Of a DNA stretch of 17,061 nt, positions 1 to 8,154 are shown one piece after another. The DNA comes from JANMDR01 sp031376425 (lineage in GTDB: Bacteria > Pseudomonadota > Gammaproteobacteria > Burkholderiales > Usitatibacteraceae). The stretch is taken from assembly GCA_031376425.1 (NCBI GenBank), contig JANMDR010000244.1, forward strand, positions 1 to 17,061, read 5' to 3'. The notes under the pieces are model-generated. The model did not search any database. It saw only the letters and a list, made by a program, of their open reading frames with translations, and had not been told where the DNA came from. The translations under genes and the position numbers were made by a program. Position 1 is the first letter of the stretch; every line of letters starts with the position of its first letter.

Positions 1-279
1 GCGCTCAGCACGCTTACTGGCTGTGGCAAATCCTCTCCTGGGCAACTTGCAGGAAATTGGAAAGCCGATGGGATATTGCCCTTAACGGTTACCTATCGCG
101 ACAATGAGGAAGAGTCTATGGGCCTAATTACCAAGGTCAAATACGAGTCAGTGGGGTCTGATGTGTTAGTTACATACCAAGATGGATTGATGAAAGGTAC
201 TACCATGCGCTACACGATGGTTTCCCCGTTGATCGCGCGCTCCCCGTTAATCACGCTTCGACGGCTTGACAAGAAATAG
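1..279 (+). CDS. Small lipoprotein, 5'-truncated by window edge
   Basis: The frame is open from base 1 to the TAG at 277-279, giving 92 visible residues with no start in the window. The first residues read ALSTLTGCGKSS. LTGC is a good lipobox, with the lipidated cysteine at visible residue 8, so the missing part should be only the start of a signal peptide. The mature protein would be about 85 residues, rich in beta-prone segments, with a basic C-terminal end (LRRLDKK). A TTG at 76 lies in frame, but starting there would discard the lipobox, so I reject it. I do not recognise a family. It is probably anchored to the inner or outer membrane. It is separated from the next gene by about 250 bases. 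Confidence 0.6.
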   Translation, partial: ALSTLTGCGKSSPGQLAGNWKADGILPLTVTYRDNEEESMGLITKVKYESVGSDVLVTYQDGLMKGTTMRYTMVSPLIARSPLITLRRLDKK

Positions 280-532
280 CTGACCACGGCGGTGAATGAA
301 ACGCAGATTAGTCGCCGCCGCCAATACCACCCAGCACAAACACTAAACATAGCCATCATTGCGCAGATTTCCCGCGTATGCGGGCTAGGGTGACTCAGGG
401 AGGCCTAAGGCTGAATTGAGGCAGCTAAATGCTATCTTAAGCCCGTTTTAATGCATAGTCGGTATTTGTGCGGCTGCTTATCGTAAAATTATGGTTTGCA
501 CTACTTTACGCTTTCAAATCAAATACTTCTCT
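280..532. other. Intergenic region, possible weak promoter
   Basis: No gene is supported in this stretch. TAAAAT at 484-489 could be a -10 element for the binding-protein gene, but I see no convincing -35 hexamer 16-18 bases upstream. If it is used, transcription would begin near 496. That is past the upstream ATG at 491 and favours the ATG at 533. Confidence 0.25.
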
Positions 533-1741
533 ATGAAAATAAACTTTGTTTCCACGTCATTTGCTGGTGCGGCGCTCACTTTGATAGTGACGGCGATGCC
601 GCTTGTTGCTACCGCCCAATCCCCCAAACTTAAAGTGGGGTTAATGTTGCCTGCCACTGGCACGTTTGCGGCGCTGGGTAATACCATCACTAACGGTTTT
701 AAACTTGCCATTGATGAGAATGGCGGTAAGCTGGGGGGGCGGGATGTTGAAATTATTAGCGTGGATGATGAATCTGATCCCGCTAAGGCACCGGAAAACA
801 CCAGCAAATTGATTAAGCGCGACGGCGTGGAGGTGCTGGTGGGTTCGGTGCATTCTGGTGTGGCAATGGGCATGGCGAAGGTGGCGCGGGAAAATAATAC
901 CCTCTTGATGATTCCTAATGCCGGTGCCGATGATCTCACTGGAGCGCTGTGTGCCCCTAATATTTTTCGCAGTTCCTTCACCAATTGGCAACCTGGTTTT
1001 GCAATGGGTAGGGTGATGACCGACCCGCAGTTTAAAAAATCGCATAAAACAGCGGTTACGCTTACATGGCGTTACGCGGCAGGTGAGCAATCAGTGGCGG
1101 GCTTTAAAGAGGCGTTTGAAAAAGGGGGGGGGAAGGTATTGAAGGAGATGTCTTTGCCATTTCCGCAGGCAGAGTTTCAAACCTATTTAACTGAGATTGC
1201 CGCATTAAAGCCAGATGCCGTTTATGTATTTTTTGCCGGTGCCGGAGCGGTGAAGTTTGTGAAGGACTACGCCGCCGCCGGATTAAAGAAAAGCATTCCT
1301 TTATATAGCCCTGGTTTTTTAACCGATGGCACTTTGGAGGCGCAGGGGGAATCAGCACAGGGCTTGGTCACTGTTATGCATTACGCCGATGGCTTGAGTA
1401 ACCCTAAAGATAAGGCTTTCCGCGCTGCCTACTTTAAAAAATATAAATTGCAGCCTGACGTGTATGCCGTACAAGGCTATGATGCTGCGCAGCTTTTGAA
1501 TATCGGTATATCGGGTGTTTCCGGTAATATTCGTACCGATGCAGTCGCGCGGGGGCGGGTAATTAAGGCGATGGAGGCGGCAAAAGTTGATAGCCCGCGT
1601 GGTGCGTTTTCATTATCAGCCGCGCATAATCCGGTGCAAGATATGTATGTACGCCAAGTGATAGGCTTAGAAAATAAGCCGACCGGTATGGTGATTAAAA
1701 GCTTGGCTGACCCAGCGCGGGGTTGCAAATTAGCGCCGTAA
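533..1741 (+). CDS. Periplasmic substrate-binding protein, branched-chain amino acid ABC type
   Basis: This 402-residue protein matches the type I periplasmic-binding fold of the LivJ/LivK family. I start at the ATG at 533, not 491, because residues 1-28 then form a clean Sec signal peptide (MKINF, a hydrophobic core, then ATAQ before SPKLKVG). The mature protein opens with KVGLMLPATGTFAALG, the usual first strand and ligand loop. A second hallmark is VEVLVGSVHSGVAMGMAKVA, followed by a stretch beginning LLMIPNAGADDLTG. It should capture a small amino- or organic-acid ligand for an ABC importer, but neither permease nor ATPase genes are nearby. The ligand cannot be read from the sequence. The coding region holds a G7 run (733-739) and a G9 run (1124-1132). 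The downstream arnT gene starts 40 bases after the stop, and I cannot tell whether the two are co-transcribed. Confidence 0.88.
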   Translation: MKINFVSTSFAGAALTLIVTAMPLVATAQSPKLKVGLMLPATGTFAALGNTITNGFKLAIDENGGKLGGRDVEIISVDDESDPAKAPENTSKLIKRDGVEVLVGSVHSGVAMGMAKVARENNTLLMIPNAGADDLTGALCAPNIFRSSFTNWQPGFAMGRVMTDPQFKKSHKTAVTLTWRYAAGEQSVAGFKEAFEKGGGKVLKEMSLPFPQAEFQTYLTEIAALKPDAVYVFFAGAGAVKFVKDYAAAGLKKSIPLYSPGFLTDGTLEAQGESAQGLVTVMHYADGLSNPKDKAFRAAYFKKYKLQPDVYAVQGYDAAQLLNIGISGVSGNIRTDAVARGRVIKAMEAAKVDSPRGAFSLSAAHNPVQDMYVRQVIGLENKPTGMVIKSLADPARGCKLAP

Positions 1742-1781
1742 TGGTTGTGGCGGCGCTGCGTTCAATAACTTGGATGCCGCG

Positions 1782-3500
1782 ATGACCACCAGTAACCAAA
1801 CCCACTTTAGTCGCTTAATGTTGTTGACCTTAGCGGTCATCACGTTTTTATCGCTGTTTGATCTTGGCTATCGCAAGCTCGCCAACCCTGATGAAGGCCG
1901 TTATTCAGTGCTGGCACAGCATATGGCAGTGAGCGGTGATTTTGTGACGCCGCGCTTAAACGGCTTAAAGTATTTTGAAAAACCACCGATGCAGTATTGG
2001 GCAACCGCTGCCGCGTTCAAAGTGTTTGGTGAAAGTGAATGGTCGGCAAGGCTCTATACGTCGATTTGCGCACTGTTATGTTTATGTTTAGTCGGCTATA
2101 CCGGTGCGCGCATTTTTAACCGTGATGTTGGGCTTTATAGTGTGCTGGCGTTGGCGGCATGCCCTTATTTTATGGCGCTTGGGCAAATTGTGACCTTGGA
2201 TATGGGGCTCACGTTTTGGACGACCTTAAGCCTGTGCAGCTTTATGATTTCGCAATCGCCGCGTGGCGGGCGGGATGAACACCCCCCTTGGGTATGGTTA
2301 GCATGGGCGGCGGCTGCCGGTGCGGTGCTCTCTAAAGGCTTGATTGGCGTGGTGTTTCCGGCAGCTACGGTGTTTTTTTATAGTGTTTTTTGTCGTGATT
2401 TAAGCCTGATCAAAAAGCTTGTTAGTCGCACGTGGATCATTGGCATCATCCTATTTTTTGTGCTGGTCACGCCGTGGTTTATTTTGGTAGGCGAGCGTAA
2501 TCCTGAGTTTTATCAATTCTTTTTTATTCATGAACACTGGCAGCGGTTTTTTAGCAATACCCACCGCCGCGTAGCGCCGTGGTGGACCTTTATTGCCATT
2601 CTTATGGCGGGTGCGGCACCTTGGGCATTTATGCTGCTGCAGAGTATTTGGCGCGGCTTTAATTTGCGCGGCAATGGTGAAGCAGATTTTTATCATGCAT
2701 CTAAAGGGCTGCCGTTTAGCCCTCTTAAATTCGCATTGATTTGGTGTGGATTTATCATGTTATTTTTTAGCATGTCTGGCTCAAAGTTGCCCGCTTATAT
2801 ATTGCCGATATTCCCCCCTTTAGCAATTGTGATTGGCTATTATTTAAGCACCACACCTGCTAAAAACCTCGCCAAATATTTATGGCCACTGCCCTTATTG
2901 GCCGTGATCGGTGGGGTATGGGCCTATGTTGCACCCGAGCAAAAAGCGCAAGATGCGCTTACCTTAACGCTCTATAAGCAATACAGCGTTATTTTAATGG
3001 GCGCATGTGGCGTTATTTTTATCAGCACGCTGGCGGCAATTTTTATGTTTATGCGTGATACCGAAAAACTAAAACGTGCCGCCGCTATCGCCGTCACCGT
3101 GGCGAGTTTGGTGCTTATTCATTTGCTTAATTATGGCTATGAAAAAATATCGCCCTTGCAGTCTGGCTATCAAGCCGCGCAAGCTGCGCTGCCTTATTTA
3201 ACCCCGCAAGCCCGTTTTTACGGCGTAAAAATGTATGATCAGTCTATGCCGTTTTACACCAAACGCTCTATGCATTTAATTCAATATATTGATGAATTTG
3301 AAACTGGGCAAAAAGCCGAACCGCAGTTGTACACCCCCAAGCTTGAGAGCTTTGCGGCATTGTGGGCGCAACCCGGTCCTGCCGTTGCCGTGATGCAAGA
3401 TGGAATTTATGCTGACTTAACCGCAGAAGGTGTACCTATGAAGCTAATCCATTCTGACCCACGGCGGTATGTGGTGATTAAGCCGCCGCATCTGCCATGA
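1782..3500 (+). CDS. arnT: ArnT-type lipid A aminoarabinose transferase (PMT family)
   Basis: This integral membrane glycosyltransferase of 572 residues belongs to the ArnT/PMT_2 family (GT-C fold). It moves Ara4N from undecaprenyl phosphate to lipid A phosphates on the periplasmic face of the inner membrane. After a first membrane helix, the periplasmic loop carries PDEGRY with the acidic pair at D37-E38, then the FEKPP motif with E66. Both are hallmark positions of ArnT enzymes. About a dozen hydrophobic helices follow, then a C-terminal soluble part from about residue 460. I use the ATG at 1782; an in-frame TTG at 1770 would add four residues. The stop overlaps the next start by ATGA, implying translational coupling to the flippase subunit. 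The acceptor is inferred from the family and the arn neighbours. Related family members act on other acceptors. Confidence 0.9.
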   Translation: MTTSNQTHFSRLMLLTLAVITFLSLFDLGYRKLANPDEGRYSVLAQHMAVSGDFVTPRLNGLKYFEKPPMQYWATAAAFKVFGESEWSARLYTSICALLCLCLVGYTGARIFNRDVGLYSVLALAACPYFMALGQIVTLDMGLTFWTTLSLCSFMISQSPRGGRDEHPPWVWLAWAAAAGAVLSKGLIGVVFPAATVFFYSVFCRDLSLIKKLVSRTWIIGIILFFVLVTPWFILVGERNPEFYQFFFIHEHWQRFFSNTHRRVAPWWTFIAILMAGAAPWAFMLLQSIWRGFNLRGNGEADFYHASKGLPFSPLKFALIWCGFIMLFFSMSGSKLPAYILPIFPPLAIVIGYYLSTTPAKNLAKYLWPLPLLAVIGGVWAYVAPEQKAQDALTLTLYKQYSVILMGACGVIFISTLAAIFMFMRDTEKLKRAAAIAVTVASLVLIHLLNYGYEKISPLQSGYQAAQAALPYLTPQARFYGVKMYDQSMPFYTKRSMHLIQYIDEFETGQKAEPQLYTPKLESFAALWAQPGPAVAVMQDGIYADLTAEGVPMKLIHSDPRRYVVIKPPHLP

Positions 3501-3871
3501 CCGCACTTACTTTTTGCATGGTGTTGGCAGGTGTGTTGCTAAATGCGGGCGCACAGTTGGCGCTAAAGGCGGGCACTAATCAAATTGGGGCGTTCAATTT
3601 TTCAGCGGAAAATATTATTCCCATTGGCTGGAAAATCGCCACTAACCCGTTTATATTTTTAGGCTTAAGCTGCTATGTGGTGAGTGTGGTGGTGTGGATT
3701 TTGGCGCTGTCACGCGTGCCAGTTTCTATTGCCTATCCTATGCTTTCCATTGGTTATGTGGTTGCAGCATTTATCGGTTGGCAGTTTATGGGCGAGAGTA
3801 TCGGTATGCAAAAACTTACCGGTATTGGTTTTATATTGATCGGCGTGTATTTGGTGGCGCGGTCACAATAA
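3497..3871 (+). CDS. SMR/EamA-type four-helix membrane protein, ArnE/ArnF-like flippase subunit
   Basis: This 124-residue protein has four predicted membrane helices: residues 3-24, about 45-70, 73-95 and 103-121. This is the layout of the small multidrug resistance fold. The motif PVSIAYPMLSIGYVVAAFIGW and the ending GIGFILIGVYLVARS match ArnE/ArnF-like proteins. In enterobacteria, ArnE and ArnF together are proposed to flip undecaprenyl-phosphate-Ara4N across the inner membrane. Here only one subunit is present, so it may act as a homodimer. It overlaps arnT by 4 bases and lies 22 bases before arnB, which supports the Ara4N role over drug export. No direct specificity residues are recognised, so I leave out the symbol. 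Confidence 0.8.
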   Translation: MTALTFCMVLAGVLLNAGAQLALKAGTNQIGAFNFSAENIIPIGWKIATNPFIFLGLSCYVVSVVVWILALSRVPVSIAYPMLSIGYVVAAFIGWQFMGESIGMQKLTGIGFILIGVYLVARSQ

Positions 3872-3893
3872 TATTTTTTGGTGGGCTTATTTA

Positions 3894-5051
3894 ATGCAAG
3901 CAGGCAATCTTCCTTATTTATCCTTCGCGCGTCCCACACTGGATGCAGCAATGGCAGCGGCTGTTTCTGAAACCTTGCTATCTCACTGGATTACCAGCGG
4001 CCCGCAGGTGCAGGCGTTTGAAAAAGCGTTATCGAATTATCACGGTGGTCGGCCAACGCGGGTATTTACCTCTGCCACAGCGGCGATGGAAGTGGTGTTT
4101 GAACTGTTGGGCATTGGTGCTGGCGATGAAGTCATCACCAGCGCACAAACATTTTTTTCAGTCGGCAATATGATCGAAAAAGTAGGCGCTACCTGTGTGT
4201 TTGTTGATTGTGATCTGCAAACGCGCAATATGAACCTAGCCGCAGTGGCAGCCGCTATCACGCCGCGCACTAAAGCCATTGTACCAACGCATTTTTCCGG
4301 TTTGCCCTGCCAGATGGACGATCTTTATCAACTCGCAAAAAAGCATAATTTGCGGGTGATTGAAGATGCCGCCCTAGCCATAGGTAGTAGCTGGAAAGGC
4401 ACTAAAATAGGCGCATTTGGCGATATTGCTTTGTTCAGCTTTCACCCCAATAAAAACATGACCACCATTGAAGGCGGTGCGGCGGTATTTGCTTCTGAGG
4501 CGGAAGCAAAGGCAGCCGAAATATTGCGCTTTCATGGCATTAGAAAGCTGGATGACGGCACCCGTGATGTAGAAGTTGCTGGTGGTAAGTTTAATATGAG
4601 TGATGTATCAGCGCGTTTGGGTTTAAGCCAATTAGCATTATTAGATCATTGGTGTGCCCAGCGGCAGGCCCTAGCCGCGCATTATTTCACCTGCTTGCAA
4701 CAGCAAAATAGCATACCTGCCTGTGACTTGCCTGCGCCAGCTTGGGCGGGGGAGGCTGAAGGTCATAGCTGGAATATGTTTTGCGTGCTGCTGCCATTAG
4801 AGAAGATGACGCTCACCCGTAAACAGTTTATTGATGCCATGCATCAGCGCGGTATCGGCATTGGGGTGTCGTATGAAGCCATGCACCTTTCCACCCTGTA
4901 TCGTCGTCAAGGCCACACCGAGGGCGAATACCCGAATGCGGAGCGTATAGGCCGTGAAACCGTGACCCTGCCATTATTTCCGAACATGACCAACGCCGAT
5001 GTAGAGCGTGTGTGTGCTGCATTGCGCGACGTTATTGTCGCGAAGCCATAA
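3894..5051 (+). CDS. arnB: UDP-4-amino-4-deoxy-L-arabinose aminotransferase ArnB
   Basis: This 385-residue protein is a DegT/DnrJ/EryC1 (AHBA-type) PLP-dependent aminotransferase, of typical ArnB length. It would transaminate UDP-4-keto-pentose with glutamate to give UDP-Ara4N in the cytoplasm. The N-terminal LPYLSFARPTLDAA and the TSATAAMEVV segment (phosphate-binding region) are typical. The EDAAL motif precedes the lysine. The PLP Schiff-base lysine is K187 in FSFHPNKNMTTIEGG; most ArnB proteins have FHPIKN, so the N before K is a small variation. The C-terminal part, GIGVSYEAMHLSTLYR and LPLFPNM, fits substrate-binding segments. There is no strong Shine-Dalgarno before the ATG. It belongs to the arn operon, with arnC following 20 bases after the stop. 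Confidence 0.93.
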   Translation: MQAGNLPYLSFARPTLDAAMAAAVSETLLSHWITSGPQVQAFEKALSNYHGGRPTRVFTSATAAMEVVFELLGIGAGDEVITSAQTFFSVGNMIEKVGATCVFVDCDLQTRNMNLAAVAAAITPRTKAIVPTHFSGLPCQMDDLYQLAKKHNLRVIEDAALAIGSSWKGTKIGAFGDIALFSFHPNKNMTTIEGGAAVFASEAEAKAAEILRFHGIRKLDDGTRDVEVAGGKFNMSDVSARLGLSQLALLDHWCAQRQALAAHYFTCLQQQNSIPACDLPAPAWAGEAEGHSWNMFCVLLPLEKMTLTRKQFIDAMHQRGIGIGVSYEAMHLSTLYRRQGHTEGEYPNAERIGRETVTLPLFPNMTNADVERVCAALRDVIVAKP

Positions 5052-5071
5052 GAGATAGATAAGGGATAGTA

Positions 5072-6055
5072 ATGAATATCATGCCAAAAGTTTCTATTGT
5101 CATCCCCGTTTATAACGAAGAACCGGGGTTGGCAACCTTGTTTGGGCGACTTTATCCTGCCTGCGATAAGTTAAATTGCAGCTATGAAATTATCTTTATT
5201 AATGATGGCTCTAAAGATCGTTCCGCCGCGCTCTTGCGTGAGCAGTTTCAAGCGCGGCCTGATGTTACCCGGGTAATTTTATTTAACGGTAATTATGGCC
5301 AGCACATGGCGATTGTGGCGGGCTTTGAGCACGCGCGCGGTGAGCGGGTGGTGACCTTGGATGCGGATTTGCAAAACCCGCCAGAAGAAATTGGCAATCT
5401 CTTAGCGGAGATGGATAAGGGTTTTGATTACGTTGGCTCGATTCGCCGTAAGCGTAATGATGTGGCATGGCGGCATTTTGCCTCGCGTGCTATGAACCGC
5501 CTGCGCGAGCGCTTAACGCATATAAAAATGACTGATCAAGGCTGTATGTTGCGAGCCTATAGCCGCGATATTATTAACGCCATCAATATGAGTAAGGAAA
5601 TTAACACTTATATTCCGGCGCTTGCCTACTCATACTCGCATAACCCCACGGAAATTGTGGTGGAACATGAGGAACGGTCTGCTGGCGAATCTAAATATTC
5701 CATGCTGGCGCTGGTGCGTTTAAATTTTGATTTGATTACCGGTTTTTCGATTGCGCCGCTGCAAATATTTTCTATATTGGGCATGCTTGTTTCGCTGATT
5801 TCTTTTGGCTTTTTCGTGTTGTTAGTGGTGCGCCGTTTTGTGGTGGGGCCAGAAGCGGAAGGGCTATTTACCTTGTTTTCCATTGCCTTTTTTCTAATCG
5901 GTATTGTGTTGTTAGGCTTGGGTTTGGTGGGGGAATACGTTGGCAGAATTTATCAGCAAGTACGCGAGCGGCCGCGATTTATGGTGCAAGCCGTGCTAGA
6001 AACCGATGATAATAAACAGCCCGCAGATGGCCGAAAACAGGATATCTACCGATGA
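5072..6055 (+). CDS. arnC: Undecaprenyl-phosphate Ara4FN transferase ArnC
   Basis: This 327-residue GT2 glycosyltransferase transfers 4-formamido-4-deoxy-L-arabinose from UDP to undecaprenyl phosphate at the cytoplasmic face of the inner membrane. The GT-A domain starts VSIVIPVYNEEPGL, and the nucleotide/metal motif is VTLDADLQNPPEEI. Two C-terminal membrane helices lie near residues 229-255 and 268-292, followed by GEYVGRIYQQVRERPRF, the typical ArnC/DPM-like tail. Length is close to the enterobacterial enzyme. A good ribosome site (AAGGGA) precedes the ATG at 5072; a second ATG three codons later is possible. The gene ends in ATGA overlap with the formyltransferase gene. The best-known alternative would be another polyprenyl-phosphate glycosyltransferase such as a GtrB type, but the neighbours make ArnC much more likely. 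Confidence 0.92.
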   Translation: MNIMPKVSIVIPVYNEEPGLATLFGRLYPACDKLNCSYEIIFINDGSKDRSAALLREQFQARPDVTRVILFNGNYGQHMAIVAGFEHARGERVVTLDADLQNPPEEIGNLLAEMDKGFDYVGSIRRKRNDVAWRHFASRAMNRLRERLTHIKMTDQGCMLRAYSRDIINAINMSKEINTYIPALAYSYSHNPTEIVVEHEERSAGESKYSMLALVRLNFDLITGFSIAPLQIFSILGMLVSLISFGFFVLLVVRRFVVGPEAEGLFTLFSIAFFLIGIVLLGLGLVGEYVGRIYQQVRERPRFMVQAVLETDDNKQPADGRKQDIYR

Positions 6056-7032
6056 GTATTACAAAGAGATCAGCGATTGTTTTTGCCTATCACGATGTTG
6101 GCTGCGCCTGCCTGCAAGTGCTGCTGCAACAAGGTGTTGAGGTGAAATTACTGGTGACGCATACCGATAGCCCTACCGAAAATATTTGGTTTGGCAGTGT
6201 GGCGCAAATAGCGCAGGCTGCAGGCATTAAAGTGATTACGCCGGATGATGCTAATACACCAGCGCAAATTGCGGAATTTGCCGCCATCGCCCCTGATTTT
6301 ATTTTTTCTTTTTACTATCGCAATATGCTCAAGCCAGCGGTATTGGCTACGGCTAAACATGGCGCGTTTAATATGCACGGTTCACTATTGCCAAAGTATC
6401 GGGGTAGGGTGCCTATCAATTGGGCGATTATTCACGGCGAAACCCAAACCGGCGCAACCCTGCATGAAATGGTTGAAAAACCCGATGCGGGGCGGCTCGT
6501 TGGGCAACAGGCAGTCAATATCGGCCCTGACGAAACTGCACAAGAGGTATTTGTAAACGTAACTAAAGCGGCGGCAGAAATGCTCGCTACCGTATTACCC
6601 AGTTTGCTCGATGGCACAGCGGTGCTGACAACGCAGGATTTAACCCAAGGCAGCTATTACGGCGGGCGAAAAGCAGCCGATGGTGAAATTAATTGGCACC
6701 AGTCGGCACAGCAGATACATAATTTAGTGCGTGCAGTAGCGCCGCCCTATCCTGGAGCCAGCACCCAAATAAACGGCGTGCCAGTGATCATCACCAAAAC
6801 GAGTTTAGCCCCTGCGCATATCACCCATGAGACACCCGCGCGGGTGAATATCAGCACGACGGCGGTGATTGCAATGTGCGGAGATGGTCGGATGGTGCGC
6901 TTGCGCGGCGCACGTATTGGTGAAACGGTGTTAGATGAATCGGCGCTCGCCAAGTATTTTGGGGTGGGGGTCTATGATTTAGGGCAAATTGCTATGCCTG
7001 GCACTATAGAGCCCGCGGGCACAAGGCATTAG
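6052..7032 (+). CDS. arnA: ArnA formyltransferase half (UDP-Ara4N N-formyltransferase), stand-alone
   Basis: This 326-residue protein corresponds to the N-terminal half of enterobacterial ArnA. It would formylate UDP-Ara4N using 10-formyltetrahydrofolate. The formyltransferase signature is HGSLLPKYRGRVPINWAII. The catalytic triad is visible as N107 and H109 in NMHGS and D145 in KPDAG. Each lies exactly five residues after the E. coli ArnA positions N102, H104 and D140, as I remember them. A C-terminal OB-like domain follows, with PYPGAST and VRLRGARIGE. The protein ends before any dehydrogenase domain, so the usual fusion is absent. The start overlaps the arnC stop. The symbol denotes only the formyltransferase activity of ArnA. 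Confidence 0.92.
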   Translation: MSITKRSAIVFAYHDVGCACLQVLLQQGVEVKLLVTHTDSPTENIWFGSVAQIAQAAGIKVITPDDANTPAQIAEFAAIAPDFIFSFYYRNMLKPAVLATAKHGAFNMHGSLLPKYRGRVPINWAIIHGETQTGATLHEMVEKPDAGRLVGQQAVNIGPDETAQEVFVNVTKAAAEMLATVLPSLLDGTAVLTTQDLTQGSYYGGRKAADGEINWHQSAQQIHNLVRAVAPPYPGASTQINGVPVIITKTSLAPAHITHETPARVNISTTAVIAMCGDGRMVRLRGARIGETVLDESALAKYFGVGVYDLGQIAMPGTIEPAGTRH

Positions 7033-7070
7033 AACAGGTAAAATCACGACTAGAGTAATAAAAAAGCGGC

Positions 7071-7097
7071 AAAATCAAACCCAAACTTGGTGATTTT
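7071..7097 (+). promoter_or_regulatory. Hairpin just upstream of the decarboxylase start
   Basis: AAAATCA (7071-7077) pairs with TGATTTT (7091-7097). Inside it CCAA (7081-7084) pairs with TTGG (7087-7090) around a two-base loop, with AAC bulged on the left. The hairpin ends four bases before the ATG at 7102, in the only sizeable gap of the arn run, and no clear Shine-Dalgarno is present. It could tune translation or partially terminate transcription. The stem is A/T-rich and weak, so this is tentative. Confidence 0.3.
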
Positions 7098-7101
7098 TAA
7101 A

Positions 7102-8145
7102 ATGAAAAAAGTATTGATTCTCGGTGTAAACGGATTTATTGGTCATCATCTTTCTAAGCGTATTTTAGAAACGACTGATTGGCATGTGTATGGCATGGAT
7201 ATGAATCGTGACCGAATTCAAGAATTTACGGGCAATTCCAACTTTCATTTTTTTGAAGGCGATATCACTATCAATCGGGAATGGATTGAGTACCATGTGC
7301 GTAAATGTGATGTAGTGCTGCCCTTGGTGGCAATTGCTACACCATCTACCTATGTTTCGGCACCGCTAAAAGTGTTTGAGCTTGATTTTGAAGCCAATTT
7401 GCCCATTGTGCGCCACTGCGTGAAGTATAAAAAAAGAGTTATTTTCCCGTCCACATCAGAAGTGTACGGTATGTGCGAAGACGCCGCTTTTGATCCGCAT
7501 ACCTCCAACTTAGTATTAGGCCCTATTGAAAAGCAGCGCTGGATTTATTCCTGCTCGAAGCAGCTAATGGACCGCGTAATTTATGCCTATGGTTCAATGG
7601 GCGAACTTGATTTCACCTTATTCCGGCCATTTAACTGGATTGGTGCAGGGCTCGACAGTATTCATACCGCTAAAGAAGGCTCAAGCCGCGTTATTACGCA
7701 GTTCTTCGGCCATATTGTACGTGGCGAGCCGATTAAATTAGTGGATGGTGGTGCACAAAAGCGGGCATTTACTTACATCGACGATGGCATTGCCGCTTTG
7801 ATGAAAATTATTGCCAACGAAGGCAATGTAGCAACCGGCCAAATTTACAATATCGGCAATCCAAGCAATAATTTTTCAGTGCGCGAGCTTGCGCACATGA
7901 TGCTGGAGCTGGCGAAGTCTTATCCCGAGTATGCGGCCACGGCAGCCAAGGTTTCTATTATTGAAACCACATCGGGCGAGTATTACGGCAAAGGCTACCA
8001 AGACGTGCAAAATCGCGTGCCCAGCATTGATAACACCATGAAAGATTTAAATTGGGCACCAAAAGTAAAAATGGATGCGGCGCTAAAAGGTATTTTTGAC
8101 GCCTATCGTGCCGAGATTGAAGGCGCACGAAACTTGGTTAATTAA
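7102..8145 (+). CDS. arnA: UDP-glucuronate decarboxylase half of ArnA (UDP-4-keto-pentose synthase)
   Basis: This 347-residue extended short-chain dehydrogenase converts UDP-glucuronate to UDP-4-keto-pentose with NAD+, the first step of Ara4N synthesis. The Rossmann motif is GVNGFIG near the N-terminus. Catalytic residues are T118-S119-E120 in STSEVYG, Y149 and K153 in YSCSK, and R305 in QNRVPS. All lie exactly 314 residues before E. coli ArnA T432, S433, E434, Y463, K467 and R619 (numbers from memory), so this half is collinear with the fused enzyme without gaps across these sites. An in-frame TTG at 7087 would add five residues; the ATG before KKVLILG is the natural start. A similar stand-alone enzyme from Ralstonia makes UDP-4-keto-pentose and UDP-xylose. 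Whether this one reduces its product is not visible. Confidence 0.93.
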   Translation: MKKVLILGVNGFIGHHLSKRILETTDWHVYGMDMNRDRIQEFTGNSNFHFFEGDITINREWIEYHVRKCDVVLPLVAIATPSTYVSAPLKVFELDFEANLPIVRHCVKYKKRVIFPSTSEVYGMCEDAAFDPHTSNLVLGPIEKQRWIYSCSKQLMDRVIYAYGSMGELDFTLFRPFNWIGAGLDSIHTAKEGSSRVITQFFGHIVRGEPIKLVDGGAQKRAFTYIDDGIAALMKIIANEGNVATGQIYNIGNPSNNFSVRELAHMMLELAKSYPEYAATAAKVSIIETTSGEYYGKGYQDVQNRVPSIDNTMKDLNWAPKVKMDAALKGIFDAYRAEIEGARNLVN

Positions 8146-8154
8146 GTCGTAACT

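Noticed and set aside
491..532. Upstream start (ATG at 491) for the binding protein
   Set aside because: It would add 14 polar and basic residues before a proper signal peptide and has no better ribosome site.
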